This document shows positions 8,115 to 16,947 of a stretch of DNA of 33,371 bases, in pieces (within the stretch, counting starts at the first letter, position 1; every line of letters begins with the position of its first letter). Below the pieces are notes generated by a model. It saw only the letters and a list, made by a program, of their open reading frames with translations. It ran no database searches and had not been told where the DNA came from. The DNA is from Herpetosiphon sp. GTDB lineage: Bacteria; Chloroflexota; Anaerolineae; Anaerolineales; Villigracilaceae. The stretch spans positions 1 through 33,371 of the forward strand of contig DYDH01000025.1 in assembly GCA_020717985.1 (NCBI GenBank), written 5' to 3'. Both the position numbers and the translations under genes were made by a program.

Positions 8115-9170
8115 ATGGGCCGATATATTATTCGCCGATTGCTCTACATGCTGGTGGTGATCCTGGTTGTGTCTGTGATTACCTTCGGGTTGATGCATGC
8201 TGTTCCTGGGGGACCTTTCACCCGTGAGAAGGCTCTCCCTGAAGAGACTCTCAAGGTGTTGAACGAACGTTATCATTTGGACGATCCTTTATGGAAACAA
8301 TATATTGATTATATTTATGCCGTCATGGTTCCACGCATTACCACCACGCCGCCCAGCACCTCCCTGCAGGATGATTTCCTGTTGAGTGCAAAAATTGGGC
8401 CTGTCTGGTTTCGCTGGATGAATTTTGGACCCTCGTTCAAATCCCGCAGCCGGACAGTTAATGATATCTTTCGTGATAATTTACCGATCTCAGGCCAATT
8501 GGGGGTGATGGCGTTGTTTGTCGCCATTTTGATCGGCATGCCGTTGGGCATGATGGCGGCGCTAAAGCAAAACACGATTTTGGATTATTTGGGTATGGGA
8601 GTGGCAATCTTTGGGGTGTCTGTGCCTGCCATTGTGATGGGTCCTATCCTGGTATGGATTTTTGGCGTGGAATTAAAATGGCTGCCGCCTACCGGATGGG
8701 GGGCAAAGCCGCCCTATTTTCTGGGGTTTTTGCCCACCAAAATAGGATGGGATTTCTTTAAGTATGCCATAATGCCTTCCATCGCGCTGGGGATGGCCTC
8801 ATCGGCTGTCATTGCCCGCCTGACGCGCGCCACCCTGCTCCAAACCATTCGCGAAGATTATATTCGAACGGCGCGTTCCAAAGGTTTGAAGGAGAGCGTG
8901 GTTATTATCCGTCATGCTTTGAAGAACTCGTTAATTCCGGTTGTTACTGTTCTCGGCCCGCTCTTTGCCGCCCTGGTTACGGGAACGTTTGTAGCTGAGT
9001 TGATCTTTGGCATTCCCGGCATGGGAAAGTATTTTGTCACCAGTATTACCAACCGTGATTACCCGGTAATTATGGGTACAATTTTGTTGTACGCGGTCTT
9101 TCTCGTGATTGCCAACCTGATCGTTGATATTTTGTACGCCTATCTTGACCCGCGTATTCGTTACGATTGA
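8115..9170 (+). CDS. oppB: Peptide ABC transporter permease (OppB/DppB type)
   Basis: Inner-membrane permease subunit. From ATG 8115 it has 351 residues. The first membrane helix follows MGRYIIRRLLYMLVV, a standard OppB start. Further helices surround a BPD_transp_1 domain whose EAA-type loop reads RTARSKGLKESVVIIRHALKN (about residues 252-272), the contact point for the ATPases. GGAGG lies five bases before ATG 8115; a GTG three bases earlier is too close to it. Residues about 60-120 form an extracytoplasmic insert between TM1 and TM2 somewhat longer than in E. coli OppB. The gene is 18 bases from oppC. Confidence 0.93.
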   Translation: MGRYIIRRLLYMLVVILVVSVITFGLMHAVPGGPFTREKALPEETLKVLNERYHLDDPLWKQYIDYIYAVMVPRITTTPPSTSLQDDFLLSAKIGPVWFRWMNFGPSFKSRSRTVNDIFRDNLPISGQLGVMALFVAILIGMPLGMMAALKQNTILDYLGMGVAIFGVSVPAIVMGPILVWIFGVELKWLPPTGWGAKPPYFLGFLPTKIGWDFFKYAIMPSIALGMASSAVIARLTRATLLQTIREDYIRTARSKGLKESVVIIRHALKNSLIPVVTVLGPLFAALVTGTFVAELIFGIPGMGKYFVTSITNRDYPVIMGTILLYAVFLVIANLIVDILYAYLDPRIRYD

Positions 9171-9188
9171 TCGCTAAGGAGAATTATT

Positions 9189-10217
9189 ATGGCACAAGCG
9201 CTTAAAATTGACCCTAAATCCATTGGCGCCGGGGGCGCGCCACTGACCCAAAAAGGGGCAAGCCTGATGCAGGACGCTGTGCGGCGACTGGTTCGTAACC
9301 GCGCGGCAGTCATTGGCGGCTCGATTATCATCATCCTTGTTTTGATGGCGGTATTCGCGCCGTTGATCGCTCCCAAATCGTTTGAAGTTCAGGTACTAAC
9401 AGACCAAAATTCGGCGCCTGAATGGCTGTTTTCCATCTTCCCAAGTATGAAACCCTACGCACATGTTTCGGTTGGATATCCTCTCGGCACTGATTATGTC
9501 GGGCGCGACCTGTTCAGCCGCATTGTCTATGGCGCGCGTATATCCCTGTCGGTCGCGGTGATCGCCCCCCTGATTAGCTTGTTGCTTGGCGTGGTTTATG
9601 GAAGTATCTCCGGCTATTTTGGCGGACGGGTGGATAATATCATGATGCGTATCGTGGATGTTTTATACGCCTTCCCGACGGTTCTTTTTGTCATTTTGAT
9701 GATGGCTTTCTTCCGTTCCACGCTTACGGATCTTGAGCCTGGTTCGTTCGCTTATACGCTTAGTAAAATAGATGAAGCAATGGGCGGCTTGTTCTTTATT
9801 TTTGTCGGACTTGGCTTGACCGCCTGGGAGGGAATGGCCCGCCTGACACGCGGGCAGGTACTCTCCATCCGCGAAAAGGAATTTGTCGAAGCGGCACGTA
9901 CCATCGGCGCCTCGGATGGTCGTATTATGTTTCGACACATCCTGCCCAACATCCTTGGTCCGCTAATTGTCGCAGAGACTCTTGCCATCCCTGGATATAT
10001 CTCCCTGGAAGCGTTCCTTTCTTTTATTGGCATTGGCGTGACCGCCCCGACTCCTTCTTGGGGTTCCATGATTGCCGATGGCGCCATTTCCATTCGAAGT
10101 TACCCGTATCAGGCGATTTTCCCCGCGCTTGCGCTGGCGATTACCATGTTTGCCTTTAACTTCCTTGGCGATGGTTTGAGAGATGCCATGGATCCCCGTT
10201 TGCGTGGCACACAGTAA
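9189..10217 (+). CDS. oppC: Peptide ABC transporter permease (OppC/DppC type)
   Basis: Partner permease of OppB. The 342 residues have an N-terminal cytoplasmic tail, TM1 at about 39-58 (AAVIGGSIIIILVLMAVFAPL) and the family sequence GTDYVGRDLFSRIVYGARISL before the core domain. The EAA loop is EFVEAARTIGASDGRIMFRHILPN. The C-terminus FNFLGDGLRDAMDPRLRG is typical of OppC. AAGGAG seven bases upstream fixes the start. It closes the five-gene transporter set; no terminator with a T-run follows, only the inverted repeat at 10295-10340. Confidence 0.93.
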   Translation: MAQALKIDPKSIGAGGAPLTQKGASLMQDAVRRLVRNRAAVIGGSIIIILVLMAVFAPLIAPKSFEVQVLTDQNSAPEWLFSIFPSMKPYAHVSVGYPLGTDYVGRDLFSRIVYGARISLSVAVIAPLISLLLGVVYGSISGYFGGRVDNIMMRIVDVLYAFPTVLFVILMMAFFRSTLTDLEPGSFAYTLSKIDEAMGGLFFIFVGLGLTAWEGMARLTRGQVLSIREKEFVEAARTIGASDGRIMFRHILPNILGPLIVAETLAIPGYISLEAFLSFIGIGVTAPTPSWGSMIADGAISIRSYPYQAIFPALALAITMFAFNFLGDGLRDAMDPRLRGTQ

Positions 10218-10294
10218 TATGGACGGTTCATAAGCCTATACCAAATGCGGGGATAAATTATTTTTGAATGTGTGAAGTACATAATCGAAGTAGA

Positions 10295-10340
10295 CATAAC
10301 AGGATTCAGGGACCTAATAGAGTTTCTGAATCCTGTTATG
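10295..10340. repeat. Perfect 15-bp inverted repeat after oppC
   Basis: CATAACAGGATTCAG (10295-10309) and its exact complement CTGAATCCTGTTATG (10326-10340) flank a 16-base loop. There is no T-run, so it is not a standard intrinsic terminator. It may stabilise the 3' end of the opp mRNA or be a protein-binding site before the cytochrome gene. Confidence 0.7.
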
Positions 10341-10392
10341 GTTGTGAAATAATGGTTTGATTGCGGCGAATGCAAAATTAAAGAGTGTTTGT

Positions 10393-11148
10393 ATGAATAT
10401 AAACCGGTTGCCATTTCTTATGAGCGCTTTTATTGTCTTGGCAGTGATGCTTGGGGTGACAAGTTGGTTATCTACAAATGCGCTAACTCCATTGCGGCAG
10501 ATAACTGTAACAAGCACCCCTGCAATGCCTCCCGTATTACCGAATAGTTGGATAATAATCGACCTTCCACCAGACGCCAGTCAGCTTGAATATGGCGCAG
10601 AGGTATATCGGCTGGTTTGTAAAGCTTGTCATGGGGATAAGGGACAGGGTCTCACTGATGACTGGCGTGCCCAGTGGGCGCCACAGGATCAAAACTGCTG
10701 GCAGTCCAAGTGCCATGCTCTCAATCATCCGCCAGACGGTTTCTATATGCCGGTCAGTCCGGCTGTTGTCGGTCCTCCGCTCATTATCTTCGAAACCGCC
10801 TTGGATCTTTATAACTATATTCACCGATCCATGCCCTGGCATGACCCCGGTAGTATGACGGAAAAGGAATCCTGGAGCGTCACGGCTTACATCTTGAAGA
10901 TAAACAACGTTGATCCGGGTCTGGAATTGAATGTGGATACGGCTGCAAAAATTCTCCTGCATGTAAATCCAATTCAACCCACTTCTCAATCGCCTGCTGT
11001 GATGGAGACTGATCAGGACGCAACTCCTCATACTTCGCAAGATGAAAGTACCGGGAACATTTCCCCTTTCTGGATAATTGCAATTGTTGCGACCATAACG
11101 TTGATTTTTATCGGAGTCTTTCTGCTAAAAAGGCAGTCAACCCAATGA
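10393..11148 (+). CDS. Membrane-anchored c-type cytochrome
   Basis: From ATG 10393 the protein has 251 residues. It has an N-terminal membrane anchor (about 8-27), an extracytoplasmic region, and a C-terminal helix (about 224-246, FWIIAIVATITLIFIGVFLL) with a short basic tail. The cytochrome c domain has the heme motif CKACH (C76, C79, H80) followed by GDKGQG. A likely axial Met is in RSMPWHDPGSM, followed by the closing helix SWSVTAYILK. A second motif, CWQSKCH (CX4CH), sits between them and could be a disulfide or an unusual second heme site. An upstream TTG at 10357 is in frame, but ATG 10393 gives a normal N-terminus; neither has a strong ribosome site. It probably carries electrons on the outer face of the membrane. 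Why it sits among peptide-uptake genes is not known. Confidence 0.8.
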   Translation: MNINRLPFLMSAFIVLAVMLGVTSWLSTNALTPLRQITVTSTPAMPPVLPNSWIIIDLPPDASQLEYGAEVYRLVCKACHGDKGQGLTDDWRAQWAPQDQNCWQSKCHALNHPPDGFYMPVSPAVVGPPLIIFETALDLYNYIHRSMPWHDPGSMTEKESWSVTAYILKINNVDPGLELNVDTAAKILLHVNPIQPTSQSPAVMETDQDATPHTSQDESTGNISPFWIIAIVATITLIFIGVFLLKRQSTQ

Positions 11149-11222
11149 TATTGATTGTAGATGCCTTTCAACTAAAATGACGCACACCTGCTAATTTCCA
11201 TTTGAATAAACTGCTCAATTCA

Positions 11223-11256
11223 CAAGCCGCCCGCAAAGGCGGCTTGCTTGTATAAT
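11223..11256 (+). promoter_or_regulatory. GC-rich hairpin with a -10-like box before a binding-protein gene
   Basis: CAAGCCGCC (11223-11231) pairs with GGCGGCTTG (11238-11246) over a 6-base loop. TATAAT follows at 11251-11256. Either this is a terminator for the cytochrome gene with a weak T-tract, or the hairpin overlaps the -35 zone of a promoter for the gene at 11290. No good -35 hexamer is seen. Confidence 0.45.
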
Positions 11257-11289
11257 TGGCAAATGCTTTCCTCAAAAAAGGACGTACCC

Positions 11290-13233
11290 ATGACCTCACA
11301 CAAAAAACTCGCGATATTGCTGGCTTTCGTTTTTATCCTCACCGCCTGTACACTTCCCATCTCGACCTCACAGCCCGATGCGACAGCCGTTCCCTCGGAA
11401 ACCCCCATTCCGCTTCCAACGGCAACTGCCGTGCCAAGCATCTTGACTGTCTGCCTTGGACAGGAACCGAACACTCTCTATCCCTTCGGCGGACCGAACG
11501 CCGCCGCGCGCAGCGTTCTGGCATCTGTCAATGATGGCCCGATTGACATGGTTGGCTATGAATACCAGCCTGTCATTCTCACGCAGTTACCATCCATTGA
11601 AAACGGCGACGCCCAAATTGTCAGGACGCCGATCCAGGCTGGGGCGCAGGTCGTGGATGCGGATGGGACTCTTGTCCTGCTGGCGCAAGGCGTTCGCGTC
11701 CGCCCCGCTGGATGTCGCGGCGATGATTGCATCATCACCTACGACGGCACAACCGCGCTCGAGATGGATCAAATGATCGTCAACTTTCGAATGCGCCCAA
11801 ACCTTACCTGGGCTGACGGCACACCGCTTACCTCAGATGACTCAGTCTATGCCTTTACACTCGCAAGTGACGCAAGTTCGATTGCGAATACTTTTTTGAT
11901 TGACCGCACACAAACGTATGAAGCTGTGGATGCGCAGACCGTGCAATGGTGGGGAAAACCAGGTTTCATTGATCCCGCCTATTTCACCAATTTCTGGTCG
12001 CCCGCGCCGAAACATTTGTGGAGTCAATTCTCCGCGAATCAATTATCAACCACTGACATTGCCTCCCGCTCGCCAATCGGTTGGGGACCATACATGATCC
12101 AGGAATGGGCGGCTGGAGACCACATCACATTAACCAAAAATCCATATTATTTCCGCGCCGCGGAGGGCTATCCAAAATTTGACTCGCTCTCTTTCCGCTT
12201 CATCGCAGACCCGAACACTGCTTTGAGTGAATTAGTTGCGGGGCGTTGCGATATTCTCGACCCAAGTATTCGCCTTGATAACCACGCCAGCTTGTTGCAG
12301 GAAATGCAGTCCGGCGAACAGGCGCAAGCCTTCTTCACGCCCGGCATGACCATCGAATGGCTTGGGCTTGGCACAACCCCAGCCGCATATGATGATGGCT
12401 ACGACACGATCTATCAAAAGGATCGCCAGGATATTTTTGCCGATGCGCATACCCGCCAGGGTATTGCCTATTGTCTTGATCGCAAATCAGTTGTGGATAA
12501 TGTATTCCAGGGGAGCACCACCGTGCCGACGACTTATCTTCCTGTTGGGCATCCGTTGTATGATCTCAATATTGAAGCCATTCCATTTGATCCCTCTGTC
12601 GGCGCTTCACTTTTGGAACAGGCAGGCTGGAAAGACACCGATGGCAATCCTGCCACACCCCGCCTTGCGGTCACAGTGAAAAATGTAGCGGCAGGCACGC
12701 CTCTTTCCCTTAATTACTACACCACCACCGCCACCCAGCGCAGACAGGTTGTGGACATCCTCGCGCAATCGCTTGCGCAATGCGGCGTTGGACTCAACGT
12801 ACAATATTTTTCGCAAAATGATCTTTACGCCTCAGGACCCAGCGGCTTGCTCTTTGGACGGCGCTTTGATCTGATCGAATACGCAATGGGTGTCAACAGT
12901 ATCGAGCCTCCCTGCGGTTGGTTCACCAGCGCCGAGATTCCCAACGCATCCAATGCGTGGATCGGTACAAATGTAACCGGATATAAGAACGAACAATACG
13001 ACGCCGCCTGCCGTGCCGCGCAGCTTGCCCTGCCCGGTGAACAGACATACACTGATTCATACCGCCAAACGGAAATTTTATTTTCCAGTGAACTTCCCGC
13101 CATTCCGCTTTATTATCGTTTGCGTATCGCTGCTGCGCGCCCGGATATTTGTCACTTCGATCTGGATGCCACAGCCAACCCGCTTTGGAATATCGAAGCA
13201 ATTAACAAGGGCGAGGCTTGCCAGAATCAATGA
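11290..13233 (+). CDS. Family 5 solute-binding lipoprotein
   Basis: Probable peptide-binding receptor of 647 residues. Signal peptide with lipobox ILTAC (Cys20), a Ser/Thr/Pro linker, then SBP_bac_5 features: LTVCLGQEPNTLYPFGG, FRMRPNLTWADGTPLTSDDSVYAF, IGWGPYMIQEWAAGDHITLTKNP (in parts) and TRQGIAYCLDRKSVVDNVF. The start at 11290 is preferred because AAGGA lies seven bases upstream and the signal peptide begins MTSHKK; the frame extends upstream to 11248 without a better site. Several Cys residues (e.g. RPAGCRGDDC, EPPCGWF) may form disulfides, unusual in this family. It overlaps the next binding-protein gene by four bases. No permease of its own is present, so it may use OppBC or permeases elsewhere. 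Confidence 0.85.
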   Translation: MTSHKKLAILLAFVFILTACTLPISTSQPDATAVPSETPIPLPTATAVPSILTVCLGQEPNTLYPFGGPNAAARSVLASVNDGPIDMVGYEYQPVILTQLPSIENGDAQIVRTPIQAGAQVVDADGTLVLLAQGVRVRPAGCRGDDCIITYDGTTALEMDQMIVNFRMRPNLTWADGTPLTSDDSVYAFTLASDASSIANTFLIDRTQTYEAVDAQTVQWWGKPGFIDPAYFTNFWSPAPKHLWSQFSANQLSTTDIASRSPIGWGPYMIQEWAAGDHITLTKNPYYFRAAEGYPKFDSLSFRFIADPNTALSELVAGRCDILDPSIRLDNHASLLQEMQSGEQAQAFFTPGMTIEWLGLGTTPAAYDDGYDTIYQKDRQDIFADAHTRQGIAYCLDRKSVVDNVFQGSTTVPTTYLPVGHPLYDLNIEAIPFDPSVGASLLEQAGWKDTDGNPATPRLAVTVKNVAAGTPLSLNYYTTTATQRRQVVDILAQSLAQCGVGLNVQYFSQNDLYASGPSGLLFGRRFDLIEYAMGVNSIEPPCGWFTSAEIPNASNAWIGTNVTGYKNEQYDAACRAAQLALPGEQTYTDSYRQTEILFSSELPAIPLYYRLRIAAARPDICHFDLDATANPLWNIEAINKGEACQNQ

Positions 13234-15155
13234 GACGATTTTTCTCCGCTTTGCTTTTTCTGATCCTTTTACTCGTCTCTTGCTCGCCTCAGCCTGATCC
13301 TGTTCCTACGAGCATTTCCTCCCCGACAGAATCCGCGTTACCTGTACATGCTCCTGAGATTCGATTTGCATTGATCGGTAAACCGCGTGCGGCGCAGGTG
13401 AATGTCTGGGAGTTATTTGACGAAGCAGGCGCAACTTATTTGGACTATGCCCTGCGCAGCGAGTATTGGCCGCGCCTGTATCATCTTGCTCCGCAAGATT
13501 CTTCCTTCCAACCCTTTGCCGCAGAGGGTCAGCCCTCCGAAGTGATGCAGGATAGCGTCAACTACTCAGCCATTGTAAAACTCCGCACAGACCTAAAGTG
13601 GACTGACGGTTCCTCCTTTACAGCCGAAGATGTCGCCTTCACCCTCAACACGGCCCTCGCCTTTGAGCTTGGATATGACTGGAGCACATATTACCCGCGC
13701 GGGGTTCTTGACCACGCTGAAGCCGTTGACCCGGCCACAGTGAAATTAATTTTCAAACAAAGGCCGAGCGTGGGCGCCTGGCAATATGGCGCTTTGCAAG
13801 GTCCCATTGTGCAAAAGGCTTTTTGGGAATCTGCTGTCAAAGATGCCGCCAAATTTTTGCCCAGCGATGCTTTACGCTCAAGTATCGACGAAACACGCGC
13901 CAATCAGGCGGTTGTTCAATCAGAATTCGCAGACGTGAGCGCGCAAGTTAACGCCATGAGATTAAGCGGACAACAAAGCCGCAAACTGGATATGGATTTC
14001 ACGCGTTTGCAGGGCGAAGTGATCTACGTCCAAAGCAACTTAAATAAACTTCTCGAAGATTATGCCGCACAGGTGAAGTTGGCGCATGAAGCCATGTATG
14101 CATTGAATGATGAAGGAGAACCAACCCTTGGCGCATGGATGTATGATACGGAAAAAGACGGTGTGTGGGTAAATAAGGTCAACCCTGATTTCGTGGAGCG
14201 GTTTGGCGCGCCAAATTTCGACCGCGCTGTGTATCACTTCTATAAAGATGAAAATGCGGCGTTGACCGCCTTCCAAAATGGCGAAGTGGATTTTATTCTT
14301 TCGCCGAATGTCATTGATGCTCCCGACGCAAAATACAGTTCAAGTTATAGCGCGCGATTCCTCGTGTTCAATCCTTTAAAACCGCAATATGCTGACCCGG
14401 CGTTTCGTTCCGCGCTTGATTGCATGATTGATCGAAACGCGCTGGCGACCGATGTTTTACAGAATAAGGCGGCGCCGCTCGATTCTTTTGTGCTTTCCTC
14501 CCAATGGCATGACTCGAATCTAAAGGATGCCTGCGCTGATATGGATGGATTTGTCCGTATTGAATATGCTGTGAAGTTGTTAAAGGATGCCGGGTATTCA
14601 TGGTCACAGGAACCAGGCTCGGAAAGCGCCGGTCAAAATTTATTGATGTCGAATGGCGAGCCTTTTCCGAAGATCACCCTGCTCGCACCCTCAAAGGACG
14701 AGGATTCGCTGCGATATGCCGCGGCAAAATATATTGCGGAGCAGGCGCAGTATTTGGGTATCCCATTTGCTGTAAGGGAAGGAAGTCTTAATGATATTGT
14801 TTATGCGGTTTATAGTTCGCAGAAATATGATGCGGCTTTAATGGGCTGGAGGTTGAGCGAATACCCCGCGTATTTATGTGAGTGGTTTGGGGGGGAGAAT
14901 CTGCCTTTGTATAACAGTATCAGGTTCAAGCCCACGTGTGATGCGCTTGGGGTCGAATCCAGGTTCGACGCGGCGCGGCAGGCAGTCGGTCAGATCGAAT
15001 CGGCATTGATGTCAGAACTGCCATTCATCCCGTTGTTTACTGTTATGCGGACTGACGTCTACCGGAATCTTTCATATCCGCTGCCTGCGGCAAAAATTTT
15101 GAACGGTTGGGGTGGCTTGTATGGAGCGCCATCTTATGCCATCCCTGCGCCGTAA
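13230..15155 (+). CDS. Family 5 solute-binding lipoprotein with coiled-coil insert
   Basis: Second orphan binding lipoprotein, 641 residues from ATG 13230, which overlaps the previous stop (ATGA), so the two are translated in tandem. Lipobox LLVSC (Cys18). The SBP_bac_5 core is visible in KLRTDLKWTDGSSFTAEDVAFTL and in FRSALDCMIDRNALATDVL. Residues about 210-290 form a heptad-like, Gln/Ser/Leu-rich helical segment (EFADVSAQVNAMRLSG...LDMDFTRLQGEVIYVQSNL) that breaks the domain and is not part of the usual fold. Upstream TTG 13218 is in frame but ATG 13230 is the natural start. The substrate is unknown. The gene ends before a shared intergenic space with convergent fixX. Confidence 0.83.
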   Translation: MRRFFSALLFLILLLVSCSPQPDPVPTSISSPTESALPVHAPEIRFALIGKPRAAQVNVWELFDEAGATYLDYALRSEYWPRLYHLAPQDSSFQPFAAEGQPSEVMQDSVNYSAIVKLRTDLKWTDGSSFTAEDVAFTLNTALAFELGYDWSTYYPRGVLDHAEAVDPATVKLIFKQRPSVGAWQYGALQGPIVQKAFWESAVKDAAKFLPSDALRSSIDETRANQAVVQSEFADVSAQVNAMRLSGQQSRKLDMDFTRLQGEVIYVQSNLNKLLEDYAAQVKLAHEAMYALNDEGEPTLGAWMYDTEKDGVWVNKVNPDFVERFGAPNFDRAVYHFYKDENAALTAFQNGEVDFILSPNVIDAPDAKYSSSYSARFLVFNPLKPQYADPAFRSALDCMIDRNALATDVLQNKAAPLDSFVLSSQWHDSNLKDACADMDGFVRIEYAVKLLKDAGYSWSQEPGSESAGQNLLMSNGEPFPKITLLAPSKDEDSLRYAAAKYIAEQAQYLGIPFAVREGSLNDIVYAVYSSQKYDAALMGWRLSEYPAYLCEWFGGENLPLYNSIRFKPTCDALGVESRFDAARQAVGQIESALMSELPFIPLFTVMRTDVYRNLSYPLPAAKILNGWGGLYGAPSYAIPAP

Positions 15156-15222
15156 ATTGGTAGTGGTGACTTTCCTGACACTGTTCGTCAGGACAAGCGC
15201 AGTCGCTCTTGTGTCGCGCAAA

Positions 15223-15263
15223 TAAAAAAAACGCGCCGCGTATCCGAAAAGGTACGCGGCGCG
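15223..15263 (-). terminator. Intrinsic terminator of the fixABCX operon
   Basis: On the minus strand an 11-bp perfect GC-rich stem (15263-15253 with 15242-15232) is followed by a run of eight T (15231-15224). It lies 26 bases after the fixX stop codon. A smaller 6-bp hairpin, CCTGAC/GTCAGG at 15174-15192, follows the convergent binding-protein gene but lacks a T-run. Confidence 0.88.
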
Positions 15264-15288
15264 CCTGGGTTAAATTGACAGCAGAAGT

Positions 15289-15609
15289 TTAGCCAAACTT
15301 GTAAGCGACGCCGAAGCCTCCGCGTGGAAGTTTCCACGAGACGTTGGCGGGCGGGCACATCACGCGACAGGTTCCACATTCCACACAACTCTGGAATGCG
15401 ATCTGTACGGTTCCGCCGTCCTGGGTACGGTAGGCGCCTACGGGACAGAATTGAACGCAGGGCTTGTCTTTGCAATTGATGCAGACCTGGGTGTCAATTA
15501 TTTTTAGATGGGCTTCGTGCTCATCTGCGAAATATTTGAGCGACATCAAAATGTCGTCGATGTAGACCTCGGGGAGGTCATTCTTTTTGGTAACACTGGT
15601 TTCAGTCAT
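15289..15609 (-). CDS. fixX: Ferredoxin-like protein FixX
   Basis: Small 2x[4Fe-4S] ferredoxin-like partner of FixC, 106 residues. The two Cys clusters are CINCKDKPCVQFCP (CX2CX4CX3CP) and CVECGTCRVMCP (CX2CX2CX3CP). In FixABCX complexes it passes electrons between the flavoproteins and quinone or ferredoxin. ATG 15609 is chosen because AAAGG lies eight bases upstream; a GTG three codons earlier falls on that site. It is the last gene of the operon, 15 bases after fixC. Confidence 0.93.
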   Translation of the reverse strand: MTETSVTKKNDLPEVYIDDILMSLKYFADEHEAHLKIIDTQVCINCKDKPCVQFCPVGAYRTQDGGTVQIAFQSCVECGTCRVMCPPANVSWKLPRGGFGVAYKFG

Positions 15610-15624
15610 AATATTCACCTTTCG

Positions 15625-16947
15625 TTATATACCGATAATGGTTCTGCCGAAAGCGACAATATCACCCACGGCTTTGAGCAACGGGCGGCGGTTGGTCAGG
15701 GACTTCAAAATATCCTTGTATAACTGTCCCTTGGGCTTGCCGAACCCGGTGAAGAACATACCCAGCGCATCGTTGAGGAAGGTCGGGTAAATTGCCATGA
15801 AATCGGGATGTGTCTTCAGGAAGTGCGACAGGTTGCGATACTGGTGCAGGTCTTTCATGATGAAGCGCTTGTCGAGGCGGGTGCGGTAACTTGAGAGCGA
15901 CTGCGCGGAGAAGTCCTTCTTCTGGTGCGCCTCGATGGCGGTTTCAGCGGCGGATTTTCCAGCCACGATGGCCATGTTGGTACCTTCCCAATGCAGGGCG
16001 TTGACCATCGAAGCCGCATCGCCAGCCACCAACACGCCGTCGGTGTAAAGCTGGGGCATATCTTTCCAGCCGCCTTCGGGGATGATGTGCGCGCCGTACT
16101 CCATCAGACGTCCACCGGCGATCAACGGGGCGATCATCGGGTGGTTCATGTAGCGTTGTAATAATTCGTAGGGTTTCACACCGGCTTCACGCAGGGCTTC
16201 CAAAGTGACGCCCACACCAACTGAAACGCAATCCACTCCGGTGTATATGAATCCAAGTCCGGGCAGTCCCATTGAGACATCGCCCATGACGGACATGGCC
16301 ACGCCGTGATCGTTGTCGGTGAGTCCAAAGCGGGAGTTGATAGTCGCTGCGGGCAGGGAGATCAACTGTTTGACAGCCAGAGCTGCGGAGTCGCCTTTGA
16401 TGTCGTGCTTGGCAAGTCCCAGCTTTTGGGTCAGCAGGTTGTTCACACCTTCTGTAATGATGACCACTGGGGCGTAAATGTTACCCTCTGCGCGGTCAGT
16501 TTTGACGCCCACCACTTTGCCGTTTTCGCGGATGAAGTCCACGACGAGTGTCTTGGGGATGATGAACGCGCCTTCCTTTTGAGCCTGTTCCGCCCACCAG
16601 GCGTCGAACTTGGCTCGCAACGCCACGTAGGCGTCAATCGGCTGGCTGTTGACTTTTCCGCCCTGGACGGTGGCTTTCACCATGCCGTCTTCGGAGAGGA
16701 ACCAAAAGCCGGTTTCGGTAACAGGGCGTTCCAAAGGCGGTTTGCGATCCCAAAGGTCGGGATAGATTTCCAATAGGGAGTGGGTGTAAAGCGCGCCACC
16801 GAAATAGTTTTTACTGCCGGGATTTTGTCCGCGCTCGACCACAGCAACCTTTAAGCCGCCGCGTGCAGCAATGGCGGCCGCTGCAGAGCCCGACAAACCC
16901 GCGCCGACCACGATTACATCAAAAACAAGTTTTTCGTTCTTATCCAT
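15625..16947 (-). CDS. fixC: FAD-dependent quinone oxidoreductase FixC
   Basis: ETF:quinone oxidoreductase-like flavoprotein of 440 residues that takes electrons from FixAB and, with FixX, delivers them to the quinone pool. The N-terminal dinucleotide fold VVGAGLSGSAAA (about 14-25) and VVERG are clear. The PGSKNYFGGALY stretch and GDAASMVNALHWEGTNMAIVAGK (in parts) are characteristic of FixC/ETF-QO. It overlaps fixB by eight bases. Length and motifs are normal for the family. Confidence 0.95.
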   Translation of the reverse strand: MDKNEKLVFDVIVVGAGLSGSAAAAIAARGGLKVAVVERGQNPGSKNYFGGALYTHSLLEIYPDLWDRKPPLERPVTETGFWFLSEDGMVKATVQGGKVNSQPIDAYVALRAKFDAWWAEQAQKEGAFIIPKTLVVDFIRENGKVVGVKTDRAEGNIYAPVVIITEGVNNLLTQKLGLAKHDIKGDSAALAVKQLISLPAATINSRFGLTDNDHGVAMSVMGDVSMGLPGLGFIYTGVDCVSVGVGVTLEALREAGVKPYELLQRYMNHPMIAPLIAGGRLMEYGAHIIPEGGWKDMPQLYTDGVLVAGDAASMVNALHWEGTNMAIVAGKSAAETAIEAHQKKDFSAQSLSSYRTRLDKRFIMKDLHQYRNLSHFLKTHPDFMAIYPTFLNDALGMFFTGFGKPKGQLYKDILKSLTNRRPLLKAVGDIVAFGRTIIGI

